Assembly (NCBI GenBank): GCA_012510445.1
Contig: JAAZIA010000025.1
Coordinates: 35,050 to 99,049 of the forward strand
DNA from: Bacteroidales bacterium
GTDB lineage: Bacteria > Bacteroidota > Bacteroidia > Bacteroidales > UBA932
Length of the DNA: 64,000 nt
Direction: 5' to 3'
Part shown: one piece after another, positions 31,966-39,423 of the stretch
Layout of the letters: each line of letters starts with the position of its first letter
How positions within the stretch are numbered: the first letter of the stretch is position 1
Made by a program: the position numbers and the translations under genes
The notes under the pieces: model-generated
Seen by the model: the letters and a program-made list of their open reading frames with translations, nothing else
Told to the model about the DNA's origin: nothing
Database searches by the model: none

Positions 31966-31973
31966 CAAAGATA
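31966..31973 (-). promoter_or_regulatory. -7 promoter element next to the cysteate-synthase-like start
   Basis: TATCTTTG on the minus strand ends 3 nt before the ATG at 31962, so the transcript would be leaderless or nearly so. Confidence 0.5.
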
Positions 31974-32002
31974 GGAAACTGCTACTTCATCTTAAAGTAC
32001 AT

Positions 32003-33481
32003 TTAGAGCAAAGGACTTGTTAACCTCGTAAGTTGTTCATAGGCTTTTTGACGGAAGGGTCTTTTTTCCCATTCCTTTGCTTTTATTAGACGTGAGTCTT
32101 TCAGATACGTATCAAACTGACGTTCTAACTCTGAACTCACCCCCGGATTGTACACAACGGCTCCTATTTCAAAATGGTGTTCCATACTCCTGATATCCAG
32201 ATTAGCAGAACCAATGACACAACATCTGCCGTCAATACTTATGGTTTTGGAATGGATAAATCCCTTGGTGTATAAATAGAATTTCACTCCCGTATCCAAC
32301 AAGTCGTTCACATAGGAAAGACTGGCATAATGTACAAAAAGTGTGTCTGCCACTTCCGGCAACATAATACGTACTTCTATCCCACCCAGCGCGGCAGTTT
32401 TTAATGCGTTCAGAATGGATTCGTTAGGTATAAAATAAGGGGTACTTATGCTTATGCGCTCCCGAGCTTCGGTAATAATGGTCAGGTACAGCTGCATGAT
32501 ATCTGCCCAATCGCTGTCCGGTCCCGAACTTACAATTTGCATAAAACAAGTCTCGGGAACGATATCTTCCGTTAGTTCGGGCAGCTTGTACCTATAGTGT
32601 TTTCTTCTGCGAAGGTTCTTATGGGTAATGAAATACCAGTCCATTAAGAAACTAGACTCCAGCTGTTTAACTGCCTCGCCACGTATGCGCATTTGCGTAT
32701 CCCGCCACTCCAAACTGTCTCCTCCGTCGTAATACCTATCGGCAATATTTACTCCGCCCAAAAATCCTTCTTCACCATCTACAATTAACAGTTTTCTATG
32801 ATTTCTGTAATTGATCATGGCACGCAATCGCGCAAAACGTACTTTACCAAAAGGTTCGATGTGCACCCCGGTTTTTTTCATTTCTTTGATATAAGAACCA
32901 GGTAGTTGCCAACTGCCAAAATCATCGTAAATAACACATACATCAACCCCTTTACGGGCTTTTTCCATAAGCAGGTTTTTCCATAGCGTACCTACAGCAT
33001 CGTTTTCAATAATAAAAGACTGCAAATGAATATGGTGCTTAGCTTCCGAGGCCGATTGGTACATGGCATCCAAAGCATCCTTACCCGTATAATAGAGTTT
33101 CGTGCTGTTGTGTTCTGTAAGAATACTCTTGCTGTTGTTAAGCGAAAGGAGTACCAGCTTTTTATACGGCACCAGCTCGGGGTGAAGGGGTATTCCCGTA
33201 TCGTTCAATTGTGCAATCTGACGTGCACTCCACTCTTTTTTTAGTTTTTCATCGTGCAACCCTTTGCGACTGTACATTTTAGTTCTACGAAAATCCCTTC
33301 CAAAATAGATGTACATAATAAGGCCTACATAGGGCAACAAAAGCATAAGGACTATCCAGGTAAGGGATTTTACCGGATTGTGTTTTTGAAAAACCAGATC
33401 GTAAATAAAATAAAGGGCCAGTCCCAGATAGAACAGGTAAAGCAGAAGAGTGAACCAGGAACTAAAATTAAATCCTATCAT
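32003..33481 (-). CDS. cls: Cardiolipin synthase
   Basis: Phospholipase-D-superfamily enzyme of 492 residues that condenses phosphatidylglycerol to cardiolipin at the inner membrane. Two N-terminal membrane segments are followed by two HKD motifs: HRKLLIVDGEEGFLGGVNI and HSKTISIDGRCCVIGSANLD. It starts 4 nt after menG, forming an operon with it. Confidence 0.93.
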   Translation of the reverse strand: MIGFNFSSWFTLLLYLFYLGLALYFIYDLVFQKHNPVKSLTWIVLMLLLPYVGLIMYIYFGRDFRRTKMYSRKGLHDEKLKKEWSARQIAQLNDTGIPLHPELVPYKKLVLLSLNNSKSILTEHNSTKLYYTGKDALDAMYQSASEAKHHIHLQSFIIENDAVGTLWKNLLMEKARKGVDVCVIYDDFGSWQLPGSYIKEMKKTGVHIEPFGKVRFARLRAMINYRNHRKLLIVDGEEGFLGGVNIADRYYDGGDSLEWRDTQMRIRGEAVKQLESSFLMDWYFITHKNLRRRKHYRYKLPELTEDIVPETCFMQIVSSGPDSDWADIMQLYLTIITEARERISISTPYFIPNESILNALKTAALGGIEVRIMLPEVADTLFVHYASLSYVNDLLDTGVKFYLYTKGFIHSKTISIDGRCCVIGSANLDIRSMEHHFEIGAVVYNPGVSSELERQFDTYLKDSRLIKAKEWEKRPFRQKAYEQLTRLTSPLL

Positions 33482-33485
33482 TTTT

Positions 33486-34202
33486 CTATTTTACTCCGGT
33501 AAATAACACCACTACGCCAGGGAAAAGTCTCTTATACGCAACGTCTTTGAAACCGGCATTTTTTATTTCACTACTTATTTGTGCGGGATGTGGAAATGCT
33601 TCTACAGAGTCCCTTAAGTATTCATACGCTTCTTTTTCTCCCGTACCCAGCCAACCCAATAACGGCATCACATATCGAATGTATATACGTTGAAGTACCA
33701 TAAATCTGCGGGTACATACGCCATCTTGAATCGAAAACTCCATAATAAACAACCTCCCCCCATTTTCCAACACACGGTTCATCTGCTGCATCGCCCTTTC
33801 CCTGTCTTCAAAATTTCTTAGCCCGTAGGCAACCGTTACTGCCTGAAAGGAGCCGTCCGGCAAGGGAAGCGCCTCGGCAAGTCCCAGTATGAAGTGCGGT
33901 CTTTTTTTTGCCTGTCTTTTGTTTTGGGCAACGGCCAGCATGGCTGCGTTGGGGTCGACTCCGGTAACGCATGTTTTTTTAAGCCGAGCCAGACGCTCTG
34001 TAAGCGCACCTGTGCCGCAAGCGACATCTGCTATGGTATGGTGAGGTGTTTTCTTTACTTCCCTAACCAACTTCCTTAGCCACAGCCTGTTCAATCCCAG
34101 CGATATCAGATCATTGGTTCTTTCGTAGCGGGGTGCAACAGACTGAAAAACCCGAGTTTTCAGGTCATATTTTACGGATGTTCCCGTACGAGTAATCGTC
34201 AA
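33486..34202 (-). CDS. menG: Demethylmenaquinone methyltransferase
   Basis: SAM methyltransferase (UbiE/MenG family), 238 residues, last step of menaquinone synthesis. Visible signatures: FQSVAPRYERTNDLISLGLN, the SAM loop IADVACGTGALTERL, and VAYGLRNFEDRERAMQQMNRV. The start codon lies 38 nt inside the upstream gene; internal alternative starts would remove part of the conserved N-terminus. Confidence 0.93.
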   Translation of the reverse strand: MTITRTGTSVKYDLKTRVFQSVAPRYERTNDLISLGLNRLWLRKLVREVKKTPHHTIADVACGTGALTERLARLKKTCVTGVDPNAAMLAVAQNKRQAKKRPHFILGLAEALPLPDGSFQAVTVAYGLRNFEDRERAMQQMNRVLENGGRLFIMEFSIQDGVCTRRFMVLQRIYIRYVMPLLGWLGTGEKEAYEYLRDSVEAFPHPAQISSEIKNAGFKDVAYKRLFPGVVVLFTGVK

Positions 34203-34674
34203 TGCGAATGTCTCCTTTTGTCACGTGCCCCAAAGTCATGACAGTTACCTTGTTGTCAAAGAGGAACTGAACAAGATCCTCGTCTTTTTCAATGGAAACC
34301 GTTACGACGGCAGCCGACCCGTGATTTTCTAAAAGAAATTGTTCTTCCGGAATTTCAGAATCTGTAGTAATATCAAAACCCAGCCCCGAGGGCAAAGCCA
34401 CACGCAGTAGTGCTTCCAGCAACCCGGTTTCTGTTATCTCTTGTACACAAGAGACCAAATTTTTTCGCATGGCAGACAACATCACCTTATTCATACGGTA
34501 TTCTTTGTCCAAATCTACATCACCGGAATGTACTTCTCCTACCAGATAGATCATATCGCCTTTATGATCCAACATGCTAAAAGCCTGATCGGGATCCGGT
34601 TTGTCTTCTCCTTGGCTTCTAAGTCTTGCCACTATTTGGTTTACCTTGTTCTGAAGCGTATTGTTAGTATCCAT
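34165..34674 (-). CDS. Stand-alone AIR synthase-related C-terminal domain protein (PurL/PurM-like)
   Basis: About 169 residues that resemble only the C-terminal ATP-binding-fold half of AIR synthase/FGAM synthase proteins: MIYLVGEVHSGDVD, then CVQEITETGLLEALLRVALP followed by SGLGFDITTDSEIPEEQFL, and the closing VTVMTLGHVTKG. The N-terminal AIRS domain with the nucleotide loop is missing. Whether it is a partner of a split enzyme, a regulator or a relic is unclear. The start at 34674 (MDTNNTLQ) is chosen because a -7 element lies 20 nt upstream. It overlaps menG by 38 nt. Confidence 0.6.
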   Translation of the reverse strand: MDTNNTLQNKVNQIVARLRSQGEDKPDPDQAFSMLDHKGDMIYLVGEVHSGDVDLDKEYRMNKVMLSAMRKNLVSCVQEITETGLLEALLRVALPSGLGFDITTDSEIPEEQFLLENHGSAAVVTVSIEKDEDLVQFLFDNKVTVMTLGHVTKGDIRIDDYSYGNIRKI

Positions 34675-34693
34675 AAAACTAGTATTTACCAAA

Positions 34694-34731
34694 CAAATAT
34701 AGAAAGAATACGGAAATTTATCTTATATTTG
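34694..34731. promoter_or_regulatory. Divergent promoter pair (AIRS-like gene and tRNA-Leu)
   Basis: The minus strand has TATATTTG at 34694-34701 and the plus strand has TATATTTG at 34724-34731, 12 nt before the tRNA. Both match the -7 consensus. Confidence 0.55.
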
Positions 34732-34742
34732 CCCCGCAAAAT

Positions 34743-34826
34743 GCCCAGGTGGTGGAATTGGTAGACACGCCACTTTGAGGGGGTGGTGCCGGTTACGGTG
34801 TGCAAGTTCGATTCTTGTCCTGGGCA
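34743..34826 (+). tRNA. tRNA-Leu (anticodon GAG)
   Basis: 84-nt class II tRNA: acceptor GCCCAGG/CCTGGGC, D arm GGTGGAATTGGTAGAC, anticodon stem CCACT/GGTGG with loop TTGAGGG (anticodon GAG), a long variable arm, and T loop GTTCGATTC. The discriminator is A and no CCA is encoded. It borders the FISUMP lipoprotein island. Confidence 0.93.
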
Positions 34827-34834
34827 CCCTAATG

Positions 34835-34875
34835 AAATCCAAATTATTGAATATCAGTAATTTGGATTTTTCTTT
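34835..34875 (+). terminator. Hairpin terminator after tRNA-Leu
   Basis: A perfect 12-bp stem (34835-34846 with 34858-34869) and an 11-nt loop are followed by a T-rich tract. Confidence 0.72.
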
Positions 34876-34940
34876 TTGGTTTTATTCCGCAAATATTCCG
34901 CTAATTTTTAATACGAATGAAAAAAAACGCTCTCATTTGA

Positions 34941-34977
34941 AATAAAAAAAGCGCCGAAAATAACAATCCAACGCTTT
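34941..34977 (-). terminator. Weak hairpin terminator after the astacin-FISUMP gene
   Basis: On the minus strand AAAGCG and CGCTTT pair across an 18-nt loop, followed by a run of T. Its loop shares sequence (GCGTTGGAT) with the terminator at 37542-37574, which suggests that FISUMP 3' ends were duplicated together with their terminators. Confidence 0.45.
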
Positions 34978-35001
34978 CATTACTAGGTATCTCAAAAACA
35001 A

Positions 35002-37218
35002 TCAATCCTTGATACAGCGAACAGAATAACCGCTCTGCTTGAAATTATAGTATCTGAATACAGAGCTGCTATTGTAATGCAGGGACCGCTGCAGAGCAGC
35101 AGTCGTATCGAACTCTGTAGAGCTCCACCAGTCGCCAACGTAAAGATAGCTACCAAAAGTACCATTCTCGTAAGGATACCCACCCGGAAGCGCTGAGAAG
35201 CCACTCTCGTTAGTTGCTCCAGTATTGGGAGATTTCCAATGAGCCGTACCCGTTTCTTTCATTTTTCCTCCGGCAATTTCATTTCCGCCTAAAAAGTTTG
35301 TCAGTTGTGTCCATTCTGCATCGTTGGGAAGGTGCCAACCGGCAGGGCAAGCAGTGCGGGCAGCAGGCCAGTTATACAATACACCGTACGTATTGTAATT
35401 TTCTGTTGCTTTTGCAGCGCTTACATTAGAGCCATAGTAATCGTACACATAGTAATATGCTGTAGTATTGGATCTTACTTCTGGTCCTGTCACTCTGGGT
35501 AGATAAGCCAAGTTCTCAGCCATCCATACCTGGTTGCCAATGGTCACTGTTTTATAAACGTTACCATCCCTGCTATCAGTAAAAGTAGTACTCTGTCCTT
35601 TTGTTAAAGCTGCCCATAAGATCCCATTCCCTTCCATGAATCCAATTTTTATAAAGTTTGGAGAAAGAATCTTTAAGTAAACTTCTATTATGGAAGTATC
35701 ATCAAAGTCAGAGAACATTGTTATCCCACTGCCGTCTTTCCATATATAATAATGGAGCTTAAAATAATCACTGCCACCGTCATAAACATTCAACACCTCC
35801 ATTTTGCCATGAGATATTATTTTTACTTTTGTTCCCTCAGCAATATTTTCTTCCAGTATTTGGGGCGGATCATTGCGGACGAAAGTTATACTACCTTCAT
35901 CTGCAAAAATACTGCCTTCATCCAGAAAAAAAGTACCTTCTAATACCTCAAGCGCCCTCACTTGGTCTTCTGTTAACCCGTGTGGATTATTTATCTTTGT
36001 AAAGGTTATCCATTTTGGATCAAAATCATCTAAAACATATATTTTAAATTCATTGGGCAGAACATCAGCAAGTAAAAAACTCATACCGACATATCCGTCT
36101 TCCTCAATATCTTTTACATAGATGGTTAGATGTTTTCCATCTTCCCGTATTTGAAAATAAAAATCTGAACAAACTAGTACATGTTTAAAAAACAAAGTGT
36201 AAGATATTTGACCTTTCCCATGAACTGTTACGGATTGCTGACTTTGTCCATAAACATCTAATAGTATTTCAACGGGAGAATTGTATTTTTCAGAAAAATC
36301 AAAACCAAATGACATATCTTCATCATCATCACCCATATCATTAGATTCATAAATACCACTTAAAGTTTCTAAAACTGCCAATTGCTCTCTGGTATAGCCG
36401 GCTTTGTCAGGATACAGAAGGTTTACGATATTTATATCATCTTCAGACATACGAACTCGTTGTGAAGTGAATGGCTCACCATCTTTTTTAACTATTGTAG
36501 GATGGTTGTTCCTGCTAAAGGCATAAGAAGAATAAAGCATTATAGACTCAAAGTCAAACCCGGCTGTATTGGGATAAGAAGAGGTATATTCTTTGAAGTT
36601 GTGTAATTTGCCGGGCAAAACATTGTTCTCAAGTATAGTTACGTATTGATCCCTGCCTGCTTTACTATGCTCATGCAACAGACCTATAGCATGACCTATC
36701 TCGTGAATTACTGTCCCTTTTGTGCCCCAATCTGCAAGACGTATGGGTTGTTTCCCCCCTATCATACCTAAATAGGAGGAACAGCCATTTTTATCATAGA
36801 TGAACTCAATATAATTGTGTTGCGTAGTCCTGGCAACAAAAGTTAAGTTTGTGTTGGACTCGTAGTATTCTATTGCCTGATGAACTCTTCCGGGATTGGG
36901 AAGATTCGGGTTAATGCTGTAGTAAACAGTATTGTCGGGCCAAAGACTACCCTCGGCAAAAGCCGCACCTTTGGTTGGCGATTGCAATAAAATATCACCT
37001 TGAAAAATATATTCATCATTGATTTTCTGACATGTTATTGTTTCTCCGCCTATGTCTAACTGAACTGTCTCTCCCATTACACCGGGATAAGCCTGCTCTG
37101 TATGTAGCAGGATCTTTTCTTCGTTATCCAAGAGATCTTCTATGCTGTCATTTGGTACACAACCAATCAGAAGACATCCAAACATCATTGTTATAAAAAA
37201 TCTTACATACGTTTTCAT
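35002..37218 (-). CDS. Astacin-family metalloprotease lipoprotein with C-terminal FISUMP domain
   Basis: 738 residues. The N-terminal lipoprotein signal ends LLIGC (Cys20). The astacin (M12A) protease domain (~90-270) carries the zinc site HEIGHAIGLLHEH (H172, E173, H176, H182) followed by SKAGRD, and the Met-turn SIMLYSSYAFS. Two related beta-rich segments follow, starting REQLAVLETLSGIY (~278) and EDQVRALEVLEGTF (~417). The last ~190 residues are a FISUMP domain (GNQVWMAENLAYLP, YGVLYNW, CPAGWHLPNDAEW, SGFSALPGGYP, SVRCIKD). It is probably a surface or periplasmic peptidase with a paralogous C-terminal module of unknown role. It is the terminal gene of the FISUMP array. Confidence 0.88.
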   Translation of the reverse strand: MKTYVRFFITMMFGCLLIGCVPNDSIEDLLDNEEKILLHTEQAYPGVMGETVQLDIGGETITCQKINDEYIFQGDILLQSPTKGAAFAEGSLWPDNTVYYSINPNLPNPGRVHQAIEYYESNTNLTFVARTTQHNYIEFIYDKNGCSSYLGMIGGKQPIRLADWGTKGTVIHEIGHAIGLLHEHSKAGRDQYVTILENNVLPGKLHNFKEYTSSYPNTAGFDFESIMLYSSYAFSRNNHPTIVKKDGEPFTSQRVRMSEDDINIVNLLYPDKAGYTREQLAVLETLSGIYESNDMGDDDEDMSFGFDFSEKYNSPVEILLDVYGQSQQSVTVHGKGQISYTLFFKHVLVCSDFYFQIREDGKHLTIYVKDIEEDGYVGMSFLLADVLPNEFKIYVLDDFDPKWITFTKINNPHGLTEDQVRALEVLEGTFFLDEGSIFADEGSITFVRNDPPQILEENIAEGTKVKIISHGKMEVLNVYDGGSDYFKLHYYIWKDGSGITMFSDFDDTSIIEVYLKILSPNFIKIGFMEGNGILWAALTKGQSTTFTDSRDGNVYKTVTIGNQVWMAENLAYLPRVTGPEVRSNTTAYYYVYDYYGSNVSAAKATENYNTYGVLYNWPAARTACPAGWHLPNDAEWTQLTNFLGGNEIAGGKMKETGTAHWKSPNTGATNESGFSALPGGYPYENGTFGSYLYVGDWWSSTEFDTTAALQRSLHYNSSSVFRYYNFKQSGYSVRCIKD

Positions 37219-37445
37219 ATTCCCCGAATTAAATGAATAATAATACTCTTAATATATATAAAACCGCCATCATAAAGTACTATAACTTCGAACTCGGTCA
37301 CTTTGGGTTAACAATCGGTAAGTTTGAGTTTGAATTCGGGACAAACAGAAAGCCCCTTGGATACCGTTAGGATCAGGTCATATTACGAAATAGCTACCTT
37401 TCTACCAGTTTTACAACTGTGGCATTACCGGAAACAAAAAGGCCC

Positions 37446-37520
37446 ATGCTGATAACATCAGGTGATTTACCAGGAAGAAATTATGAGGTATTAGGCTTTG
37501 TAGAATCAGAAAAAGGTAAA
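37446..37520 (+). pseudogene. Truncated YbjQ/UPF0145-like gene fragment
   Basis: The reading frame starting at 37446 gives MLITSGDLPGRNYEVLGFV, which resembles the N-terminus of YbjQ (UPF0145) proteins. The rest of the ~105-residue domain is absent: similarity ends and the frame runs into the FISUMP terminator. It is probably gene debris at a rearrangement boundary; the match is short. Confidence 0.45.
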
Positions 37521-37541
37521 ATAGGCTTGGGATTTCTAAAG

Positions 37542-37574
37542 AAAAAGCGCTGGATTGTAATATCCAACGCTTTC
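37542..37574 (-). terminator. Terminator of the FISUMP gene at 37598-38371
   Basis: On the minus strand AAAGCG-T-TGGAT pairs with ATCCA-G-CGCTTT, followed by a T-rich tract, 24 nt after the stop codon. Confidence 0.65.
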
Positions 37575-37597
37575 CTTGCAAAATATCTTAACTCAAC

Positions 37598-38371
37598 TCA
37601 ATTCTTTACACAACGAACCGAGTGCCCGTTTGCTTTAAAACTCATGCTCATGCTTACGTTGGCAGAACCTGTGAAAAGGGCACGGTAATAGCCGTTACCT
37701 CCCTCACTAAGTGAAGTACTCCACCAATAAGTACCACTACCAATGTAGCTAAATGCCGACATGAAAGTACGGCATCCACCCGGAAGAGCAGAAAAGCCCG
37801 ATTTGTTTTTGTATTCGGGGTAATCGCTATTGCCCGAAGCTCCTTCAACAGATGAAACATTCCAACCATTTGCATTCGCAATGGATTTGGCAATATTCAG
37901 GCGTACATCATCTCCGCTTACGGGATCTATGGAACCAGTATAATTGTACCCGTTATTGGCCAAATACGTTTCTAATTGTGTCCACTCTGCATCACTTGGC
38001 AAATGCCAACCTTCGGGGCAAATACCTTGTACTCCACTGGGATTGGCAATACTACTGGCTGCCTCTGCCATGGCTGCCGGCCAGTTATAGAGTGCACCGT
38101 ACTTTTTGTAATTTTCGTGAGATTTGGCTGCTGCTACATCTGTACCTTCATAACCGTAAACGTAATAAAGAGGCTCAGTCTCGGAACCTGATGTCGGACG
38201 ACTGACCGCCGGCAGGTACGCCAGATTCTCTGCCATCCACGTCTGGGAGCCAATGGTTACAGTTTTGTACACTCTTCCATCACGGTTGTCTTTAAACGTA
38301 TTAGGAGCTTCTTGTGGAGTACATGAATATGCAAACACAAAAGCAAATAGGAAGAAAAAGATTTTTTTCAT
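37598..38371 (-). CDS. FISUMP-domain lipoprotein
   Basis: About 257 residues: a lipoprotein signal (FFFLFAFVFAYSC) and then a single FISUMP domain (SQTWMAENLAYLPAV, YGALYNWPAAM, CPEGWHLPSDAEW, SGFSALPGGCR, YWWSTSLSEGG, HSVRCVKN). The frame is open to a TTG at 38461, but the ATG at 38371 gives a normal lipoprotein signal. The domain is a surface-exposed paralogous module of unknown role. It contains a longer central loop than its neighbours (about 20 extra residues after the first Trp). Confidence 0.82.
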   Translation of the reverse strand: MKKIFFFLFAFVFAYSCTPQEAPNTFKDNRDGRVYKTVTIGSQTWMAENLAYLPAVSRPTSGSETEPLYYVYGYEGTDVAAAKSHENYKKYGALYNWPAAMAEAASSIANPSGVQGICPEGWHLPSDAEWTQLETYLANNGYNYTGSIDPVSGDDVRLNIAKSIANANGWNVSSVEGASGNSDYPEYKNKSGFSALPGGCRTFMSAFSYIGSGTYWWSTSLSEGGNGYYRALFTGSANVSMSMSFKANGHSVRCVKN

Positions 38372-38481
38372 AAAAAATAGGGATTTAGTGAAAATAGTAA
38401 AAATGAAAATAATTTGTGGTTTCTTGCACACAAAAGTATTTAATGCATCTTTCAATTGCAAACTTTTCTTTACAATTTTCT

Positions 38482-38526
38482 TTGAATTTGGTTAGTTTTC
38501 CTTAAATTTGGTTAGTTTTGTCTTGA
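38482..38526. repeat. Short tandem repeat upstream of a FISUMP gene
   Basis: Two near-identical ~20-bp units of AATTTGGTTAGTTTT lie side by side, with a partial third unit, upstream of the FISUMP gene at 37598-38371. Confidence 0.6.
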
Positions 38527-38585
38527 ATTCTGTACGATCACCTTAAAAATGAAAATAGAAATCAGTAAAATACCTGCCTTTGTAC

Positions 38586-38700
38586 ATGCTTCATTTTTAT
38601 TACCGCCATTTTATGCACTGTATTGCTCCTGCCAGGCTGTACAACGACAAACGCCTGTTCCTGGTAGAAAACCCAAATATTCCGCATCGTAAACGAATAC
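38586..38700 (+). pseudogene. Deletion remnant of an M1 aminopeptidase lipoprotein gene
   Basis: The segment from ATG 38586 is similar base by base to the start of the intact aminopeptidase at 43716. With one extra T ignored it encodes HFITAILCTVLLLPGC, against HFITIILCAALLLPGC in the intact gene. At 38640 it jumps to a 25-bp block identical to 44589-44613 of the intact gene, about 815 bp further into the coding sequence, and soon reaches a stop. It is a decayed duplicate carrying a frameshift and a large internal deletion. The sequence after 38664 may match the 3' end of the gene weakly. Confidence 0.7.
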
Positions 38701-38725
38701 CGTATAGGCGTAATCAAACAGATTA

Positions 38726-39214
38726 CTAATCTTTAACACAACGGATAGATAACCCGAATCTCTTATAAGCGTCAACCCTGTATACGTCTCTCTCATCGTA
38801 GTCCAGGTATCGATACCAAGCGTAATTCTTCCTGTCTTCTGTAGAACTCCACCAGAGGCCGTCGTAACCAATGTGATAAAATAAACTGCTGTGAAGGTAG
38901 CCCCCCGGAAGAGCTGTAAAACCAGTTTCATTGGTAGCCCCTGTGTTTGGGCTTTTCCAATGTGCTGTTCCTTTCTCTTTCAATTTACCACCTGCATCAT
39001 CATCAAGATACGTCACCAGTTGTTCCCACTCTGCATCACTGGGCAGGTGCCAGCCGTCAGGGCAAGCAGTGCTTGCTGCAAGCCAGTTATACAACACACC
39101 GTAAGTATTATAATTATTCTGGGCAAATAAGCAAGGTTCTCTGCCATCCTTGATATCGGTGAAGGTCTCACCCACTGCACTAGGTTTTTCCTGTGGTATA
39201 TAAGAAACCAGCAA
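38726..39214 (-). pseudogene. Degenerate FISUMP-domain gene
   Basis: The C-terminal FISUMP part is well kept (YGVLYNWLAAS, CPDGWHLPSDAEWEQL, TGFTALPGGY, LWWSSTE, SIRCVKD). The N-terminal IGxQxWMAENLAYLP core is deleted, leaving FTDIKDGR joined almost directly to NYNTYGVLYNW. The signal region reads LVSYIPQEKP where the paralogue at 40186 has LISCIPQEKP, so the lipid-anchoring Cys is Tyr, and a TGA stop lies just upstream in frame. The deletion edge contains CCATCC, present at both ends of the missing segment in paralogues. Confidence 0.75.
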
Positions 39215-39323
39215 TCACAAAATGTATTGGAACAAAATATAGCCTTTTCTTTTCAGTAAATCAAACAGTTACAAAGATGGGTTCCGGCCTCTATTTTTGA
39301 AATCATCAGCACTTTTTACCAAT

Positions 39324-39416
39324 CTATTGCCATGTTACTAAAGCATAGAAAACTACAATAAGCCATATTGCAGCAAGTCCGGCCAATCCCAAGAGGATAC
39401 CTGTTATCCATTCCAT
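39324..39416 (-). CDS. Candidate 30-residue membrane micro-protein
   Basis: An open frame from ATG 39416 to TAG 39324, beginning 7 nt after the stop of the FISUMP gene at 39424. It would encode MEWITGILLGLAGLAAIWLI plus ten more residues, a single hydrophobic helix. It has no recognised family. Position and composition are suggestive of a small translated membrane peptide, but chance cannot be excluded. Confidence 0.35.
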   Translation of the reverse strand: MEWITGILLGLAGLAAIWLIVVFYALVTWQ

Positions 39417-39423
39417 CCTATTA

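Larger units (their letters stand above)
37219..37597. other. Intergenic stretch with terminator and gene debris
   Basis: 379 bases without an intact gene. They contain the minus-strand terminator at 37542-37574 and a plus-strand fragment resembling YbjQ (37446-37520), listed separately. The segment 37219-37260 is very AT-rich and should hold the upstream region of the astacin gene, but no TAnnTTTG element is evident. The remainder shows nothing recognisable. Confidence 0.5.

Noticed and set aside
34743..34826. tRNA-Leu as an integration site with a recognisable attR
   Set aside because: I looked for a repeat of the tRNA 3' end across the island and saw none, and no integrase gene adjoins it. 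The island idea rests on content only.
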